DNA of 64,000 nucleotides from Chryseomicrobium aureum (GTDB lineage: Bacteria > Bacillota > Bacilli > Bacillales_A > Planococcaceae): positions 1 to 64,000 of the forward strand of contig NZ_JAFBFG010000007.1 of the NCBI RefSeq assembly GCF_016909155.1. Direction: 5' to 3'. Positions 17,104 through 25,938 of this stretch are shown here, piece by piece. The translations under genes and the position numbers were made by a program. A model generated the notes under the pieces. That model saw only the letters and a program-made list of their open reading frames with translations, had not been told where the DNA came from and did no database searches. Numbering within the stretch: the first letter of the stretch is position 1; every line of letters starts with the position of its first letter.

Positions 17104-18384
17104 ATGACTGTTCACATCTCTTTTTCCGGGGATTACTCAAAACTCATTACGCCGGAAACGACACAAAAAATCACTACAATTTCTGAACAAATGAATGCAC
17201 GCACATCGGCAGGCGCCGAGTTTTTAGGATGGAAAAACTGGCCATCTGAAATTGATTCTGAACTCGTTGCACGTCTGCAACAAACTGCTGAAAAGATTCA
17301 AAAGCAAGCAGACGTATTAGTTGTCATCGGTATCGGTGGATCGTACTTAGGTGCGAAAGCAGTACTTGAAGCGCTACGACAACCTTTTAAAACAAATGAA
17401 AAAGTTGAAATCATCTTCGCGGGTCATTTAGTAAGTGGCGCTTATTTGAAGAATCTCATGAACTACCTCGATTCAAAAGAAGTCGCGGTTAACGTCATTT
17501 CAAAGTCAGGAAAAACAACGGAACCCGCAATTGCTTTCCGATTCCTCCAAGACTATATGGAAAAACGCTATGGTGCGGAGGCGGCAGAACGCATTTATGT
17601 GACAACGGACGCTGAAAAAGGCGCGCTATTGGACGTTGCAAAAGAGAAAGAGTACGCACGTTTTGTCGTGCCAGATGATATTGGCGGTCGCTACTCCGTA
17701 TTCACATCTGTTGGTCTTCTTCCGATTGCAGCAGCTGGCTATTCGATTCAAAATTTACTTGCTGGTGCGAAGCGCGCAGAAGAAGAGCTCGCAGAAGTGA
17801 GTTTAGAAACAAACCCTGCGATACAATATGCAGTGATTCGTAATCACTTGTATGCAAGTGGCTACCCAGTTGAAATCTCAGCTATTTTCGAGGAGCGTTT
17901 GAAGTTTATTCAAGAATGGTGGAAACAATTGTTTGGGGAAAGCGAAGGAAAAGAAGGCAAGGGAATTTTCCCAGCATCCGTCGTCTACTCGACAGACCTT
18001 CATTCTCTCGGTCAGTATGTTCAAGATGGTAAACGCATGTTGTTTGAGACATTCTTAAAAGTGGCATCCGTGGAAGAAGATATCACGATGCAATTGGCGG
18101 ACAACGACAGCGATGAGTTAAACTACTTGGCTGGTAAGACACTACATGAAGTAAATGATGCCGTCCAGCAAGCAACTGCAGAAGCACACTTGTCAGGTGG
18201 CGTGCCACTTGTAACGCTTGAAATTCCGGACTTCTCGGAAGACACGCTTGGGTATTTGTTATACTTCTACATGATTAGCTGTGCATACAGTGCGTATCTT
18301 CTAGAAATCAATCCCTTCGACCAACCAGGCGTTGAAGAATACAAAGTGAACATGTTCCGTTTGTTGAACAAACCCGGGTTTTAA
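17104..18384 (+). CDS. pgi: glucose-6-phosphate isomerase
   Basis: Interconverts glucose-6-phosphate and fructose-6-phosphate in glycolysis. 426 aa. Sugar-phosphate motifs VVIGIGGSYLGAKAV, ISKSGKTTEPA, VPDDIGGRYSVFT and the catalytic HSLGQYVQDG are present. The C-terminus stops at NKPGF, about a dozen residues before the end I remember for Bacillus homologues, so the tail helix is short. An extended -10 TGCTATAAT lies at 17058-17066; the ribosome site is AAGGGAG. Confidence 0.96.
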   Translation: MTVHISFSGDYSKLITPETTQKITTISEQMNARTSAGAEFLGWKNWPSEIDSELVARLQQTAEKIQKQADVLVVIGIGGSYLGAKAVLEALRQPFKTNEKVEIIFAGHLVSGAYLKNLMNYLDSKEVAVNVISKSGKTTEPAIAFRFLQDYMEKRYGAEAAERIYVTTDAEKGALLDVAKEKEYARFVVPDDIGGRYSVFTSVGLLPIAAAGYSIQNLLAGAKRAEEELAEVSLETNPAIQYAVIRNHLYASGYPVEISAIFEERLKFIQEWWKQLFGESEGKEGKGIFPASVVYSTDLHSLGQYVQDGKRMLFETFLKVASVEEDITMQLADNDSDELNYLAGKTLHEVNDAVQQATAEAHLSGGVPLVTLEIPDFSEDTLGYLLYFYMISCAYSAYLLEINPFDQPGVEEYKVNMFRLLNKPGF

Positions 18385-18389
18385 TAAAA

Positions 18390-18437
18390 TGAAAACAGCA
18401 TTTTCTCATCGATACGATGAAAAAATGCTGTTTTTTA
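18390..18437. terminator. bidirectional terminator of pgi
   Basis: AAAACAGCATTTT / AAAATGCTGTTTT arms with an inner TCATCG/CGATGA stem; it overlaps the stop codon of the convergent NAD(P)-binding gene. Confidence 0.85.
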
Positions 18438-19052
18438 ATAGGCTAATCCTACGCGCACACGATTAAATGTTCCTTCGCTGAGTGCTGTGTACGCACAGTG
18501 CGCTGTATCCGCTGTTGAAATATGCTTTCCGTCTGCAGGAAGCATCGATTCTTCCGTACGGTACGTTTTTGTTAACGGACCATCTGGTAGATAGGTCGGA
18601 CAAATGATGGTCCAGTCCAAATCGGAATCACGAAACGTTTCATACACGTGTGCATGTTGTTCAGCTGCAAATGTCAATTTGCGGTTTGATTCACCAGACT
18701 GGAAACGATATACACCTGGTGTCGTTCGACTATCTAAAATTCCAGCTGTTCCAATCGTCACGACTCGTGAAATCTCTGCAATAGCTAGTGCTGGAATCAG
18801 GCCTTCGATGAATTCTGTCAGTGTCGTGGTCTTATCTGTACCAAGGCCGCTAAAGACCGCGTCTGTTCCTTGAACTGTCTTTGCTACATCTTCGGGATTT
18901 TTAGCATCTCCGACAATCGCAGTAATTCCTGGTTGATCCATCCAGTCCTGCTGCGTACGAACGAGTAGTTGAACTTCGTGGCCACCTTGCAGCGCCATAT
19001 CCACGACCTGTTTCCCGACACGCCCTGTGCCTCCGAAAATTGCGAGTTTCAT
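18435..19052 (-). CDS. NAD(P)-binding atypical SDR (NmrA/BVR-B-like)
   Basis: A 205-aa single Rossmann-fold protein with the dinucleotide motif IFGGTGRVGKQVV at the N-terminus, DAVFSGLGTDK and the ICPTYLPDGPLT segment of NmrA-like or biliverdin-reductase-B-like proteins. The catalytic Tyr-x3-Lys of classical SDRs is absent. It could be a flavin or quinone reductase or a redox sensor. It is monocistronic; behind its start lies the palindromic element 19092-19232. Confidence 0.8.
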   Translation of the reverse strand: MKLAIFGGTGRVGKQVVDMALQGGHEVQLLVRTQQDWMDQPGITAIVGDAKNPEDVAKTVQGTDAVFSGLGTDKTTTLTEFIEGLIPALAIAEISRVVTIGTAGILDSRTTPGVYRFQSGESNRKLTFAAEQHAHVYETFRDSDLDWTIICPTYLPDGPLTKTYRTEESMLPADGKHISTADTAHCAYTALSEGTFNRVRVGLAY

Positions 19053-19091
19053 CGTTTTCCTCCTTTTGTTTAAATATGTTGAACGCCACTC

Positions 19092-19232
19092 TTAACTGGT
19101 AAGCCCTCCAGCTAGAACGCCATTTCCTGGGGAACTTTCACCGAGCCTCCTCCCATCGACTGCGTCTTGTTGCGGGGTCTCGGCAAAACTTCGATAGCCC
19201 GGGAAATGACGTTCTAGCTTCCGGGCAGTTAA
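19092..19232. repeat. 141-bp palindromic (MITE-like) intergenic element
   Basis: TTAACTG...GCTAGAACGCCATTTCC on the left is mirrored by GGGAAATGACGTTCTAGC...CAGTTAA on the right; the arms are over 30 bp and imperfect, around a GC-rich centre. No coding capacity. It is preceded by GAACGCCACTC (19081-19091), which recurs at about 63597-63607. It resembles the non-autonomous palindromes scattered through Bacillales genomes. The remaining DNA to 19375 includes AACGTTGAGTGGAAAGCAGCCC, related to the AACGTTGAGTTCCGTTGCGG part of the 341-bp repeats. Confidence 0.75.
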
Positions 19233-19375
19233 TAGAAATAGTGCTTTCATCTTACTTATCAATTTAAGTGTACAGAAATTTTACAACATAAAGAATAAAT
19301 TAGGCTTGAAGAGTATCATTTACAGACTGAAACGTTGAGTGGAAAGCAGCCCTGCAATGTAGCTCAACATAGCAA

Positions 19376-19424
19376 AAATCAGTATTTACTCTCAACTGTA
19401 CACAAGAGAAAATACTGATTTTAG
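19376..19424 (-). terminator. terminator of the alpha-glucoside operon
   Basis: AAAATCAGTATTT / AAATACTGATTTT arms with an inner CTCT/AGAG pair, directly behind the last gene of the operon. Confidence 0.85.
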
Positions 19425-19433
19425 CATGCTACC

Positions 19434-21071
19434 TTATACTAATTTATAAATACGCGCTTCAAACGGTGCAAGCTCTAGACTTTCTGAGTCAGAGTTCGCA
19501 AGCACAACTTGTGCATCTTTTACAGTCTCATAAAGGCTCTCGATGGAAGCTGCTTCTGCTGTGAGGTTCGCTACAACGAGGAAGCGAGTGTTTTCATGAG
19601 TGCGTGTATAGGCATAAACTTGTGCATCTTCTGCTAACACCAAATCATAATCGCCATAAACAAAAGCATCATTTTCTTTACGCAAACGAATCATCGCTTT
19701 GTAATAGTTCAAAATCGATTGTTCATCCGAAAGTTGGCGGTCCACGTTAATTTCTGTGTAGTTTGGATTCATACCAATCCAAGGTGTCCCCTCAGAGAAG
19801 CCAGCGTTCATCTCCTCTGACCACTGCATTGGCGTACGCGAATTGTCGCGGCTCGTCTGCCACAGATCTTGCATGATTGCTTCGTGTGTGTCGCCATTTG
19901 CCAACCGCTCACGATACATATTCTTCGCCGACACATCCTTGTAGTCATCGATCGAGTCGAATTGAACATTTGTCATCCCAATCTCTTGCCCTTGGTAGAT
20001 AAATGGTGTTCCTTTCATGAAGAAATACATCGTCGCAAGAGCTTTTGCGCTTTGTGCCCAATACTCTTGGTCATTCCCCCATGTTGAAACGATGCGCGCT
20101 TTGTCATGATTTTCAATGAACAATGCATTCCATCCATCGTTTGCAAGGGCGTGCTGCCAACGCGTTAAAACGTTTTTCAGCTCGAGTACATCTAAAGAGT
20201 TGCCATCCCAAAGTCCGAGATGCTCAAACTGGAAGACCATATCGAACTTGCCATCGGTTTCATTGACCCATTCCGAGATTTGTTCACTACTTACTCCGTT
20301 TGCTTCTCCAACCGTCATAATGTCGTAGTTCGCAAACGTCTTTTCCTTCAACTCACCCAGGAAAGGCATGATACCTTCTACATTCATGTATTTGGACCAT
20401 GCTTGAATATACTCTTTGCCTTCTTCTTCCGGCATATCAGAAAACGTAAGATCTTTCTTGATATGGCTAATCGCATCTACGCGGAAGCCGTCGATTCCTT
20501 TATCCAACCACCAGTTGACCATGTCATATAAAGCTGTGCGCACATCTTCATTTTCCCAGTTTAAGTCTGGTTGTTTAGTAGAGAACAAGTGCAAGAAGTA
20601 TTGACCACTCGCCTCATCATATTCCCATGCAGAACCACCAAAAATACTTCCCCAGTTATTTGGTTCTTTGCCATCTTTTCCGTCTTTCCAAATGTACCAG
20701 TCACGTTTGTCACTCTCTTTAGAAGAGCGCGACTCGATGAACCATTCATGTTCATCCGATGAGTGGTTAATGACAAGGTCGATGATCAATTTCATGCCCC
20801 GTTTGTGCACTTCTGCAAGCAACAAATCGAAGTCTTCCATTGTCCCGAACTCGTCCATGATGTCTTGGTAATCACTAATGTCATAGCCGTTGTCATCATT
20901 TGGTGACTTGTACATCGGGCAAATCCAGATAATATCGATGCCTAAATCTTGAATGTAATCTAAGCGAGAAATCAGACCTTGCAAGTCTCCAATCCCGTCT
21001 CCGTTTGAATCTTGAAAGCTGCGTGGGTAGACTTGGTACGCTACCGCTTCTTTCCACCATGTTTTTTTCAT
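19434..21071 (-). CDS. malL: GH13 alpha-glucosidase (oligo-1,6-glucosidase type)
   Basis: Hydrolyses terminal alpha-1,4 and/or alpha-1,6 glucosidic bonds of short maltose- or isomaltose-type sugars in the cytosol (no signal peptide). 545 aa. Calcium-site motif DSNGDGIGDLQG, nucleophile Asp in GFRVDAISH, acid/base Glu in TVGEANG and the transition-state Asp in ENHDKAR. The ATG at 21071 follows GTGAGG; an in-frame codon four residues earlier is less likely. It is the last gene of the operon and follows lacI by 18 bases. A second GH13 enzyme heads the same operon. The Val after QVYPRS-type regions that sets alpha-1,4 versus alpha-1,6 preference was not resolved. Confidence 0.92.
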   Translation of the reverse strand: MKKTWWKEAVAYQVYPRSFQDSNGDGIGDLQGLISRLDYIQDLGIDIIWICPMYKSPNDDNGYDISDYQDIMDEFGTMEDFDLLLAEVHKRGMKLIIDLVINHSSDEHEWFIESRSSKESDKRDWYIWKDGKDGKEPNNWGSIFGGSAWEYDEASGQYFLHLFSTKQPDLNWENEDVRTALYDMVNWWLDKGIDGFRVDAISHIKKDLTFSDMPEEEGKEYIQAWSKYMNVEGIMPFLGELKEKTFANYDIMTVGEANGVSSEQISEWVNETDGKFDMVFQFEHLGLWDGNSLDVLELKNVLTRWQHALANDGWNALFIENHDKARIVSTWGNDQEYWAQSAKALATMYFFMKGTPFIYQGQEIGMTNVQFDSIDDYKDVSAKNMYRERLANGDTHEAIMQDLWQTSRDNSRTPMQWSEEMNAGFSEGTPWIGMNPNYTEINVDRQLSDEQSILNYYKAMIRLRKENDAFVYGDYDLVLAEDAQVYAYTRTHENTRFLVVANLTAEAASIESLYETVKDAQVVLANSDSESLELAPFEARIYKLV

Positions 21072-21089
21072 TACGTGCCTCACTTACTT

Positions 21090-22118
21090 CTACCGTGTAT
21101 TGAGAGATTGGCAGGAGTTGCGGACGATGAGCGTAGTGTCCACAAACTGATGGGTCGCTTCTCTCTCTGGTTGTTTGATGCGCTCGAGTAGTAACTCGGT
21201 CGCTTTTAGACCCAATTCAAAAATATTGATATCCACTGATGTCAAAGGTGGTTTTACATGCTCTGACAAGGCATGGTTATTAAAGCTAATAATCGAAACA
21301 TCTTCTGGTACGCGAATCTCTAATTGTTCAAGGTAACGAATGATTTCGTACGCTACTGAGTCATCGTGCGCCACTAGAGCAGTAGGTGGTGACTGTTGTG
21401 TCATTAACTGTCTGATTGCTTCTTTTCCATCCTGCTCAAAAGCAAAGTCGTGGATAAAATATTGTTCTTGATACTTTAATGCATGCGATTCAAGTGCCGC
21501 ACGGTATCCCTCTAGACGATCAGATGATACGACGAACTCTAAATCTCCTCCGATGAAGGCGATTTCGCGATGCCCTAATCCGAATAAATATTCCACCACA
21601 TCTTGTGCAATCTTTTTGTTGTCATTGTCGACAAAATCTACTTGGTCTTCAAATGCATATGGACGCCCCACAATCGTGAACGGGAAATGCATCTCACGTA
21701 AGTAATTGAGTGTTTTATCATCTACTCGAGAGTACAACAAGATGATGCCATCTACTTTTCTCCCCTGTACCATCGCGACAACTTCTTGGAAAATCTCTTC
21801 TTCTGTGCCACCTGTAGATAAATACAGACCTAGCTTGCAGGCATGTGCCGTTGTAGAAATTCCTCGGATGACTTCCGGGAAGAACGGGTTTTGGAATGCG
21901 AGTGTCGCTGAGTTTGCCATCACGACACCAATAGTTTGCGTCGTGCGTGCTGCAAGATTTCGTGCTTGGAAGTTTGGATAGTAGTGCATACTTTCCATGA
22001 CTTCCCGTACCTTTTTCTTCGTCTTTTCACTAATCCGTGGGTGATCGGCGATGACACGTGAAACAGTGGAAGGAGAGACATTGGCCTCTCGTGCAACATC
22101 TATAATCGTTACAGCCAT
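21090..22118 (-). CDS. LacI-family regulator of the alpha-glucoside operon
   Basis: A 342-aa repressor. The helix-turn-helix is at residues 4-24 (TIIDVAREANVSPSTVSRV), followed by the hinge helix NLAARTTQTIGVV and a periplasmic-binding-like sugar domain. The start at 22118 has AAGGAG before it; a much longer frame to 22250 would run into the ATPase gene and lacks a site. It lies inside the operon, so it is probably autoregulated through the perfect palindrome at 25876-25889. MalR-like role is inferred from neighbours. Confidence 0.92.
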   Translation of the reverse strand: MAVTIIDVAREANVSPSTVSRVIADHPRISEKTKKKVREVMESMHYYPNFQARNLAARTTQTIGVVMANSATLAFQNPFFPEVIRGISTTAHACKLGLYLSTGGTEEEIFQEVVAMVQGRKVDGIILLYSRVDDKTLNYLREMHFPFTIVGRPYAFEDQVDFVDNDNKKIAQDVVEYLFGLGHREIAFIGGDLEFVVSSDRLEGYRAALESHALKYQEQYFIHDFAFEQDGKEAIRQLMTQQSPPTALVAHDDSVAYEIIRYLEQLEIRVPEDVSIISFNNHALSEHVKPPLTSVDINIFELGLKATELLLERIKQPEREATHQFVDTTLIVRNSCQSLNTR

Positions 22119-22134
22119 GCGAACTCCTTCTTTC

Positions 22135-23241
22135 TTAGATAGTGTCAACCGCGCCGATTCGTAGTTCAGTCTCTTTATCAAAGAAGTGTGCCCGCTCCAT
22201 GTGGAACACGAGATCCACAGTCTGGCCGCGTTCGATACCGTTTTGTGCATCTACACGTCCAATGAAGTCTTGCCCTTCTAAATTTGCATATAAAATCTGC
22301 TCGGCACCTGTAAGTTCTGCCACTTCAATGTAGGCAGGTACTCGGTGTGCGTGCGTTACATCATAAGCTCCGTTATCATCTGTAACATGCTCTGGACGAA
22401 TACCAAGAACGACTTCTTGTCCTTCGTATGCTTTTAAACGTGCTTGTTGGTCATCCGTTAGTGAAATCAGTACTTCGCCAACTTTGAACTGACCGTTTAC
22501 CACTGTACCTGTTAGGAAGTTCATAGAAGGTGAACCAATAAAGCCACCGACGAACATGTTGTCTGGATTGTCGTATACTTCTTTTGGTGTACCAACTTGT
22601 TGAACGACACCGTCTTTCATAATGACAATGCGCGTTGCCATCGTCATTGCTTCTGTTTGATCATGTGTTACATAAATCGTTGTTGTGTTTAAGCGGTTAT
22701 GAAGTTTAATGATCTCTGAACGCATTTGAACACGTAATTTGGAGTCTAAGTTCGATAAAGGCTCATCCATTAAGAAGACAGATGCATCACGGACGATTGC
22801 GCGGCCTAATGCTACACGTTGACGCTGTCCACCAGAAAGCGCTTTTGGCTTACGATCTAGGTACGGATCAAGACCTAAGATCTTTGCAGCTTCATCTACG
22901 CGGCGCTTGATTTCATCTTTTGGCACTTTGCGAATTTTCAATCCGTACGCCATGTTGTCGAACACGCTCATATGTGGATAAAGTGCGTAGTTTTGGAACA
23001 CCATCGCGATGTCGCGATCTTTAGAAGCCACATCGTTCATACGCTTGCCATCAATCATGAAGTCGCCTTCTGAAATATCTTCAAGACCTGCAATCATACG
23101 AAGTGTCGTTGATTTCCCACAACCAGAAGGACCTACGAAGACGATGAACTCACGGTCTTCAATGTCTAAATTAAAATCTGTTACTGCTTGTACTTTATTG
23201 TCATAACGCTTTGTAATATTTTTTAGTGTAAGAGTTGTCAT
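22135..23241 (-). CDS. sugar ABC transporter ATP-binding protein, MsmX/MalK/UgpC type
   Basis: A 368-aa ATPase. Walker A GPSGCGKST near residue 37, Q-loop QNYALYPHM, signature LSGGQRQR, Walker B VFLMDEPLS and a C-terminal OB/TOBE regulatory domain (LGIRPEHV). MsmX-type ATPases energise several different sugar importers. No binding protein or permease genes are in the operon, which fits such a shared ATPase. The start overlaps the glucokinase stop (ATGA). Confidence 0.93.
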   Translation of the reverse strand: MTTLTLKNITKRYDNKVQAVTDFNLDIEDREFIVFVGPSGCGKSTTLRMIAGLEDISEGDFMIDGKRMNDVASKDRDIAMVFQNYALYPHMSVFDNMAYGLKIRKVPKDEIKRRVDEAAKILGLDPYLDRKPKALSGGQRQRVALGRAIVRDASVFLMDEPLSNLDSKLRVQMRSEIIKLHNRLNTTTIYVTHDQTEAMTMATRIVIMKDGVVQQVGTPKEVYDNPDNMFVGGFIGSPSMNFLTGTVVNGQFKVGEVLISLTDDQQARLKAYEGQEVVLGIRPEHVTDDNGAYDVTHAHRVPAYIEVAELTGAEQILYANLEGQDFIGRVDAQNGIERGQTVDLVFHMERAHFFDKETELRIGAVDTI

Positions 23242-24155
23242 GCCAAACTTCCTTTCTCGCGGTGCGCCGCAGCGTCGCGTACAAGCATAGCTGCTCCGAG
23301 CATGCCTGCTTCATTTCCAAATTGAGCTCGTTTTAAAGTCAAAGGCTTCAGTAACAAAGGTTCTAACTCTTCTAATAGGTGACTCCACCACACTTCAGCT
23401 GAATCGATCACACCTCCACCGACTACGACCACGTCCATGTCGAGAATGGCTTGTAATGATGAAATTGTGAGCGCTAGATCCTGCACATAACGCGCGCGTA
23501 CTTGTTGCGCTTGTTTATGACCCTGTAATGCTAACGGGAACACTTCACGTGGTGTGACGAAAGAACCGTCCGCGTGCACGACTTGATATTCTTGAATCAA
23601 ACGATGAATCGCTGAACCGGAAACATATTGCTCTGCGCACCCGCGTCTGCCACACCCACAAGGGATTCCGTGTGGATACAACAGCATGTGGCCGATTTCT
23701 CCGCCACCCCCATGTTTGCCGTCCATGATTTTCCCGTCAAAGATCAGCCCGCCACCTAGTCCAGTTCCAACAGTGACTGCTACAACGTTACGAGCCCCTT
23801 GCCCTGCACCGAGGATGGCTTCTGCTAGAGCTGCTACATTCGCATCATTGTTTACTGCGACCGGAAGTCCTGTTGCGCCTTCTAGCCACTCTTTCACTGG
23901 TGTCCCTTCCCAGCCCTCTAACTGCATTTCAAAAACAATTTTGCCTGTACCTGGTTCCACCATTCCGCGCGTCCCGATTCCAATTGCTTGGATTCCAGGA
24001 TGGTCAGAAATGGCATGCTTCACGTGCTGCTCTAAATAAGGATAAAGAGGAATTTGTGTCGGAATGGTCCAGTCAGCTAAAACTTCACCTGTTGTCGTAA
24101 CGACACCAAAACGAATTTTCGTACCGCCGATATCTACTCCAAGTACTTGTGTCAT
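23238..24155 (-). CDS. ROK-family glucokinase
   Basis: Phosphorylates glucose released by the two alpha-glucosidases. 305 aa. N-terminal phosphate motif GVDIGGTKIRFG, sugar-binding NNDANVAALAE, GTGLGGG, the catalytic-loop EIGH, and the ROK zinc motif CGCGRRGCAEQ. It has no DNA-binding domain, so it is a kinase and not a ROK repressor. The start at 24155 follows GGAGAAGG. It overlaps neighbours by four bases on both sides, showing tight coupling. Confidence 0.93.
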   Translation of the reverse strand: MTQVLGVDIGGTKIRFGVVTTTGEVLADWTIPTQIPLYPYLEQHVKHAISDHPGIQAIGIGTRGMVEPGTGKIVFEMQLEGWEGTPVKEWLEGATGLPVAVNNDANVAALAEAILGAGQGARNVVAVTVGTGLGGGLIFDGKIMDGKHGGGGEIGHMLLYPHGIPCGCGRRGCAEQYVSGSAIHRLIQEYQVVHADGSFVTPREVFPLALQGHKQAQQVRARYVQDLALTISSLQAILDMDVVVVGGGVIDSAEVWWSHLLEELEPLLLKPLTLKRAQFGNEAGMLGAAMLVRDAAAHREKGSLA

Positions 24156-25822
24156 TTGCCTTCTCCTTTTGTACACTCGACAATCACTGCATCATAGGGA
24201 CCAAGTTCGATACCATGTGCACTAGTTTTGAGTTTTGTATTTCCAATTACGTGTTGTGTAGATGGTAGTGGTAACTCTTCATGCGCTACAGTACGAGTCG
24301 TCTGTGAAAAGTTTGCCAGCACATACCATTCTGTGCCTTGATAACTACGTTTATAAACAAACAATTCTTCATCGTCTGGCAAAAGTAAAGTAAAATCGCC
24401 CTTTGTCAGAATCGCTTCTTTTTTTCGAAGTGCGATTAGCTCTTTATAGAAAGCGAAGATAGAATCAGGATCATTCACAGCTTGCTCTGCATTGATTGAA
24501 GCCGTGTTCGGGTTTTGCGCAAGCCACGGTGTACCTGTCGTGAATCCGCCTTGTGGAGTCCACTGCATCGGTGTCCGTGCATTGTCCCGTCCTTTAACGT
24601 AGATGCGCTTCAAGATACTTTCCGGCTCTTCCCCTGCAGCCAATCGTTCGTTGTACATATTGAGTGTTTCAATATCTTTATAATGCGAGATGTCGGGCAG
24701 TTGGATATTTGTCATGCCGATTTCTTCACCTTGGTAAATATACGGCGTTCCTTTTAGGCCGTGTAACACGAGTGCCAACATTTTTGCAGAATGTACGCGA
24801 TACGCCTCGTCATTTCCGAATCGAGACACGATACGCGGTTGATCATGATTGTTCCAGTAAAGCGAGTTCCATCCCTCATGTTCTAAGGCAAGTTGCCATT
24901 TTTCAAAGTTTCGTTTCAAGTCTGGCAAGTATAAGTCTTTGTAATTCCACTTGCCACCAGGACCTGAATCAAGATCCATATGTTCAAATGTAAACACCAT
25001 GTTTAGTTCATGACGATCTTCTTTTGTATAGAGAATCGCGTCGTCTGTTGTAGCGCCTGGCATTTCTCCAACCGTTAAAATGTCATAGTGTTTTAAAACT
25101 TTTTCATTCATTTCTTGTAAGTATGTGTGAATAACAGGTCCGTTCATAAAGTAGGGGCTGCCGTCTCCGTAATGTGACCCTTCATGGACAATCCCGTCGG
25201 GCAAGTCTTCATGTTTCGAGATGAAGTTAATGACGTCCATTCGGAAACCGCCGATTCCTTTGTCTAACCAGTAGGTCATCATATCATAGACATCTTTCCG
25301 GAGTGCTTCACTGCGCCAATTCAAATCAGGTTGTTTTTTGGAAAACAAGTGCAAGTAATGCCAATCCTCTTCAGTGCGTTCCCACGCAGAACCTGAGAAC
25401 ACAGAGCCCCAATTATTTGGTGGATTTCCTTGCTTCCATATGTAATAGTCTCTATAAGGAGAATCTGTCGATGATTTTGATTCTGTGAACCAAGCATGCT
25501 CATCGGATGTGTGATTGACAACGAGGTCCATCACGATGCGGATACCACGTTTTTTGGCTTCTTCAATCAGTTGTTCTAAATCGGCCATCGTTCCAAATTC
25601 TTTATGGATGGCCCGGTAGTCACGAATGTCGTAGCCATTGTCATCGTTTGGTGAATCGTAGACTGGGCTTAGCCAGATGACGTCGATTCCGAGGTCTTGT
25701 AAGTAATCGAGCTTCGAGATGATTCCTGGAATATCACCAATTCCGTCACCATTACTATCCATAAAACTACGTGGATAAATTTGATAGACGACGCTCGTTT
25801 TCCACCATGGCTGTTGTTGCAC
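24152..25822 (-). CDS. GH13 alpha-glucosidase, first gene of the operon
   Basis: A 556-aa cytosolic alpha-glucosidase, roughly similar to the enzyme at 19434-21071 but clearly diverged. Motifs: DSNGDGIGDIPG, nucleophile GFRMDVINF, acid/base TVGEMPG, NNHDQPR. Start: GGGGGAG lies 8 bases before GTG 25822; a GTG at 25831 is inside the ribosome site. Having two paralogues in one operon suggests different linkage preference (for example isomaltose or sucrose versus maltose), but which is which is not clear. Confidence 0.92.
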   Translation of the reverse strand: MQQQPWWKTSVVYQIYPRSFMDSNGDGIGDIPGIISKLDYLQDLGIDVIWLSPVYDSPNDDNGYDIRDYRAIHKEFGTMADLEQLIEEAKKRGIRIVMDLVVNHTSDEHAWFTESKSSTDSPYRDYYIWKQGNPPNNWGSVFSGSAWERTEEDWHYLHLFSKKQPDLNWRSEALRKDVYDMMTYWLDKGIGGFRMDVINFISKHEDLPDGIVHEGSHYGDGSPYFMNGPVIHTYLQEMNEKVLKHYDILTVGEMPGATTDDAILYTKEDRHELNMVFTFEHMDLDSGPGGKWNYKDLYLPDLKRNFEKWQLALEHEGWNSLYWNNHDQPRIVSRFGNDEAYRVHSAKMLALVLHGLKGTPYIYQGEEIGMTNIQLPDISHYKDIETLNMYNERLAAGEEPESILKRIYVKGRDNARTPMQWTPQGGFTTGTPWLAQNPNTASINAEQAVNDPDSIFAFYKELIALRKKEAILTKGDFTLLLPDDEELFVYKRSYQGTEWYVLANFSQTTRTVAHEELPLPSTQHVIGNTKLKTSAHGIELGPYDAVIVECTKGEGK

Positions 25823-25875
25823 GACATTCACTCCCCCATTTTCTTTCTCTCATTCTACTGCTTTCAAAATGATTA

Positions 25876-25889
25876 TGCAAGCGCTTGCA
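25876..25889. promoter_or_regulatory. CcpA cre / LacI-type operator of the alpha-glucoside operon
   Basis: TGCAAGCGCTTGCA is a perfect 14-bp palindrome and matches the catabolite-responsive element form (TGNAANCGNTNNCA). It lies about 55 bases upstream of the first GH13 start; CATAAT directly downstream on the minus strand could be the -10. Both CcpA and the operon's own LacI protein could use it. Confidence 0.85.
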
Positions 25890-25905
25890 CAAAAATAATT
25901 CACAG

Positions 25906-25938
25906 CAAAAAACCATGCCCCTTTAGTAAGGTTCATGG
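25906..25938 (-). terminator. terminator overlapping the cdr stop codon
   Basis: On the minus strand ACCATG and CATGGT arms, extended by AACCTT/AAGGGG, are followed by six T's. The left arm is inside the last codons of the gene. Confidence 0.75.

Noticed and set aside
17104-18384. pgi as a truncated pseudogene
   Set aside because: Only the last dozen or so residues are shorter than in the homologue I recall; all active-site motifs are intact and a proper terminator follows.
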